DNA of 6,434 nt from an uncultured Acetatifactor sp. (lineage in GTDB: Bacteria > Bacillota > Clostridia > Lachnospirales > Lachnospiraceae), in NCBI GenBank assembly GCA_910586775.1, contig CAJUJN010000132.1, positions 1 through 6,434 on the forward strand, given 5' to 3'. Below the pieces are notes generated by a model, which did no database searches, was not told the DNA's origin, and worked only from the letters and a program-made list of their open reading frames with translations. Positions within the stretch are counted from its first letter, which is position 1, and every line of letters starts with the position of its first letter. This document shows positions 4,566-6,434 of the stretch, piece after piece. The translations under genes and the position numbers were made by a program.

Positions 4566-6386
4566 TTATTGATAATAACCGGCCTGGGCATTCCAGAGCT
4601 CTCTGTACAGCCCCTCCTGCGCCTCCAGCTCCTCATGGCTTCCCCGCTGAACCACCTTTCCCTTATCAAACACCAGTATATCCTGACAGAAACGGCAGGA
4701 GGCAAGCCTGTGGGAGATATAAAGGGCAGTCTTCTCCCCCACCATCCTGTCAAATCCGGCATAGACGTCGCATTCCGCCACCGGGTCAAGCGCCGCCGTG
4801 GGTTCGTCCATGATCACAAAAGGAGCGTCCTTGTAAATCGCCCTGGCAATGGCCATCTTCTGTTTCTCCCCGCCGGAAAACGACACGCCTTCTCCGCTGA
4901 ACTCCTTCCCCACATAAGTCCGCAGTCCCCTGTCAAGCGTCTTCAGACGGTCCCCGAAACCGGCTCTTTCCAGCGCATCCAAAGCCCGCTCCTCATCCAC
5001 CCCGGCGCTTCCCGCGATATTCTCTCCCAGCGGAAATGCAAATATGGAAAAATCCTGGAACACCACCGCGAACAGGGCGCAGTACTCCTCATAATTATAT
5101 TTTCGGATATCAATTCCGTTCAGCTTAATGCAGCCCTCCGTCACATCATACAGGCGGCAGAGAAGCTTGATAAAGGTGGTTTTGCCTGAGCCGTTTCTGC
5201 CCACAATAGCCATTTTTTCGCCGATCACAAAGGACAGGTTCAGGTCCCGGATCACATACTCTTCCGCCCCCGGATACCGGAAGGACACATGCTCGAAATC
5301 CACCTGAAACCGGTTATCCCGGCGTTTTTCCACCGGTATGGTTCCCTCGTATTTCCGCCTGCCCAGATTCTGGTATTCCAGGTAATCTCTGGCATAGAGA
5401 GCCGTAGTCTTCATCCGCCCCGCATATTTTGCAAAAGTGGAAGCTGCCCCGGTAAGCTGCAGGATACTGGCAGCACAGGCTGCAACGCTTCCTATGGTGA
5501 GCAGGCCCATGTAAGAACGGATTCCCGTAAAAAGATATACGGCAAACGTACTTATCCCGGAAAGCGTCACCAGACATAGCTGCCTTTTCCGGTAAGCCCG
5601 CCCCATCTTCCTCTCGCCCTCCTGGGATGCCCGGTACAGCCCCTCCATATCCCTCTCAATCTGTTCCTGCTGCCCGTTGATGCGCAGGTCTTTCTGGGTT
5701 TCCACACCGGAGAAAAAATCTCTGTAGTAAGCGCACTTATTATGGACATCATCAAGGGTATCCAGGATTTCCTCTGCATCCTGTGCATAGCGGACAGCCA
5801 TTCTGGCGTTGAGCCATACGCTCAGCCCCAGCAGGACGAGGAATCCAAGCAGCACTCCCGCCGTCCCCGCTCTCCCGCTGCCCTCCGGCAAAATCTGCAG
5901 AAACAGCGGCCAGACAATCGCCAATGCCGTCAGCGCAGACAGAATGCACTTTAAGACCCCCAGAATCTGCAGAAGTACCCACCCCCGTATCCCATAAAAA
6001 GAGCGGTCCAAAGCCCTGACCCTGAGTTCCTGTACATGGGTATCCTCCAGGTATTCATAATCCATGGAAAGGCTCTTCCTGTTAAACTCTCTGGCATCCA
6101 GCTCCCTGGTATAGTCCTGCTTCTGCCAGAACCACTCCGAAGCCCTGCCCCGCACGATCCTGCAAAGCAGGTTGGCAGCCAGCGCCACTCCGGCATAAAG
6201 CAGCAGACGCTCCACCTCCGCCCCTTCATACACTCCGTCCAGCAAAAGCCCTGTACAGCAGATGGTAATGTAAGGGCTTACGGCATCCAACGCAGACATC
6301 AGCAGCAGACACACCGTCACCCGCTTCTCCCGGCCGGCAATCTCCTGGAACAAAAGCCATATGTTCCTGATATCATCTCTATTCAT
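4566..6386 (-). CDS. ABC transporter, fused permease and ATPase (exporter half-transporter)
   Basis: This 606-residue type IV (exporter-fold) half-transporter should work as a homo- or heterodimer in the cell membrane. The N-terminal half has hydrophobic segments at about 24-50, 62-78, 138-162, 176-195, 270-290 and 295-315, consistent with six membrane helices. The ATPase domain (about 360-600) is complete: Walker A GRNGSGKT (396-403), Q-loop Gln444 (VFQDFS), signature FSGGE (503-507) in place of LSGGQ, Walker B FVIMDE (523-528) with catalytic Glu528, D-loop ALD (532-534), and H-loop His559. All hydrolysis residues are present, so this is not a degenerate site. The substrate is unknown; relatives export peptides, lipids or drugs. 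No peptidase C39 domain precedes it, so a leader-cleaving bacteriocin exporter is not indicated. GGAGG lies eight bases before ATG 6386. The frame extends to TTG 6428, which is judged spurious. It is GC-rich in places compared with gene 1. No clear terminator follows. Confidence 0.92.
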   Translation of the reverse strand: MNRDDIRNIWLLFQEIAGREKRVTVCLLLMSALDAVSPYITICCTGLLLDGVYEGAEVERLLLYAGVALAANLLCRIVRGRASEWFWQKQDYTRELDAREFNRKSLSMDYEYLEDTHVQELRVRALDRSFYGIRGWVLLQILGVLKCILSALTALAIVWPLFLQILPEGSGRAGTAGVLLGFLVLLGLSVWLNARMAVRYAQDAEEILDTLDDVHNKCAYYRDFFSGVETQKDLRINGQQEQIERDMEGLYRASQEGERKMGRAYRKRQLCLVTLSGISTFAVYLFTGIRSYMGLLTIGSVAACAASILQLTGAASTFAKYAGRMKTTALYARDYLEYQNLGRRKYEGTIPVEKRRDNRFQVDFEHVSFRYPGAEEYVIRDLNLSFVIGEKMAIVGRNGSGKTTFIKLLCRLYDVTEGCIKLNGIDIRKYNYEEYCALFAVVFQDFSIFAFPLGENIAGSAGVDEERALDALERAGFGDRLKTLDRGLRTYVGKEFSGEGVSFSGGEKQKMAIARAIYKDAPFVIMDEPTAALDPVAECDVYAGFDRMVGEKTALYISHRLASCRFCQDILVFDKGKVVQRGSHEELEAQEGLYRELWNAQAGYYQ

Positions 6387-6434
6387 AGCGCGGACCTCCG
6401 GCCGCAACCCAAAATAAAATAGAGCCAAAACTCT
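6379..6434 (-). CDS. Possible 3' end of an upstream gene overlapping the ABC start (partial)
   Basis: From the window edge one frame is open to a TAG at 6379-6381, ending in AAGGPRYE, so it would overlap the ABC start by eight bases. Another frame is open to a TGA forming an ATGA overlap. No promoter-like sequence is seen in the 48 bases upstream of the ABC gene, which suits an operon position. With so few bases, open frames mean little. Confidence 0.2.
   Translation of the reverse strand, partial: SFGSILFWVAAGGPRYE
6395..6399 (-). promoter_or_regulatory. Ribosome binding site deciding the ABC transporter start
   Basis: GGAGG on the minus strand, eight bases before ATG 6386, sets the start at MNRDD. 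It argues against the TTG at 6428. Confidence 0.8.

Noticed and set aside
4422..5189. Long plus-strand open frame (255 codons) opposite the ABC gene
   Set aside because: It lies antisense to a clearly conserved ABC ATPase and its translation shows no recognisable domain. It is a by-product of codon bias.
4566..6386. Bacteriocin exporter with a leader-peptidase domain
   Set aside because: There is no N-terminal C39 cysteine peptidase domain; the protein starts almost directly with membrane helices.

Overview
The window reads as chromosomal DNA of a low-to-mid GC Firmicute, most likely a Clostridia/Lachnospiraceae-type gut anaerobe. The evidence is strong AGGAGG-type ribosome binding sites before every gene, sigma-A promoters, a phosphofructokinase carrying the pyrophosphate-type active-site residues common in Clostridia, and a NodB-type deacetylase with a Gram-positive membrane anchor. 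The genus is inferred from protein style only, not from a marker gene.

Layout, left to right. (1) 20-712, minus: a peptidase S51 / class I glutamine-amidotransferase-like protein. (2) 834-2036, minus: a PLP-dependent MalY/PatB-type aminotransferase / C-S lyase with a good promoter at 2098-2126. The 118-base gap to gene 1 has no terminator I can see, so genes 2 and 1 may be co-transcribed. (3) 2037-2312: a divergent intergenic region. (4) 2313-3011, plus: a small membrane-anchored polysaccharide deacetylase. (5) 3028-3066: a two-tier hairpin between convergent genes, probably a terminator working in both directions. (6) 3108-4352, minus: a PPi-type 6-phosphofructokinase with its own promoter at 4410-4438. 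(7) 4447-4536, minus: a doubtful 29-codon ORF. (8) 4566-6386, minus: a fused permease-ATPase ABC exporter half-transporter. Its start lies close to the window edge, where an upstream gene could end in overlap.

The genes do not form one pathway. They are small independent units: amino-acid/peptide catabolism (1 and 2), cell-envelope polysaccharide modification (4), central glycolysis (6) and export (8). Four of the five longest reading frames extend upstream of the likely start (three to a TTG codon and one, malY, to an ATG); Shine-Dalgarno placement and family N-termini support the shorter ATG starts used here. I found no CRISPR array, tRNA, rRNA, transposase, phage gene or riboswitch, and no convincing undescribed system. 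The most useful second looks are the tandem -35 repeat and dyad upstream of malY, the possible paired cysteines in the deacetylase, and the coding-like fragment between the ABC gene and pfk.
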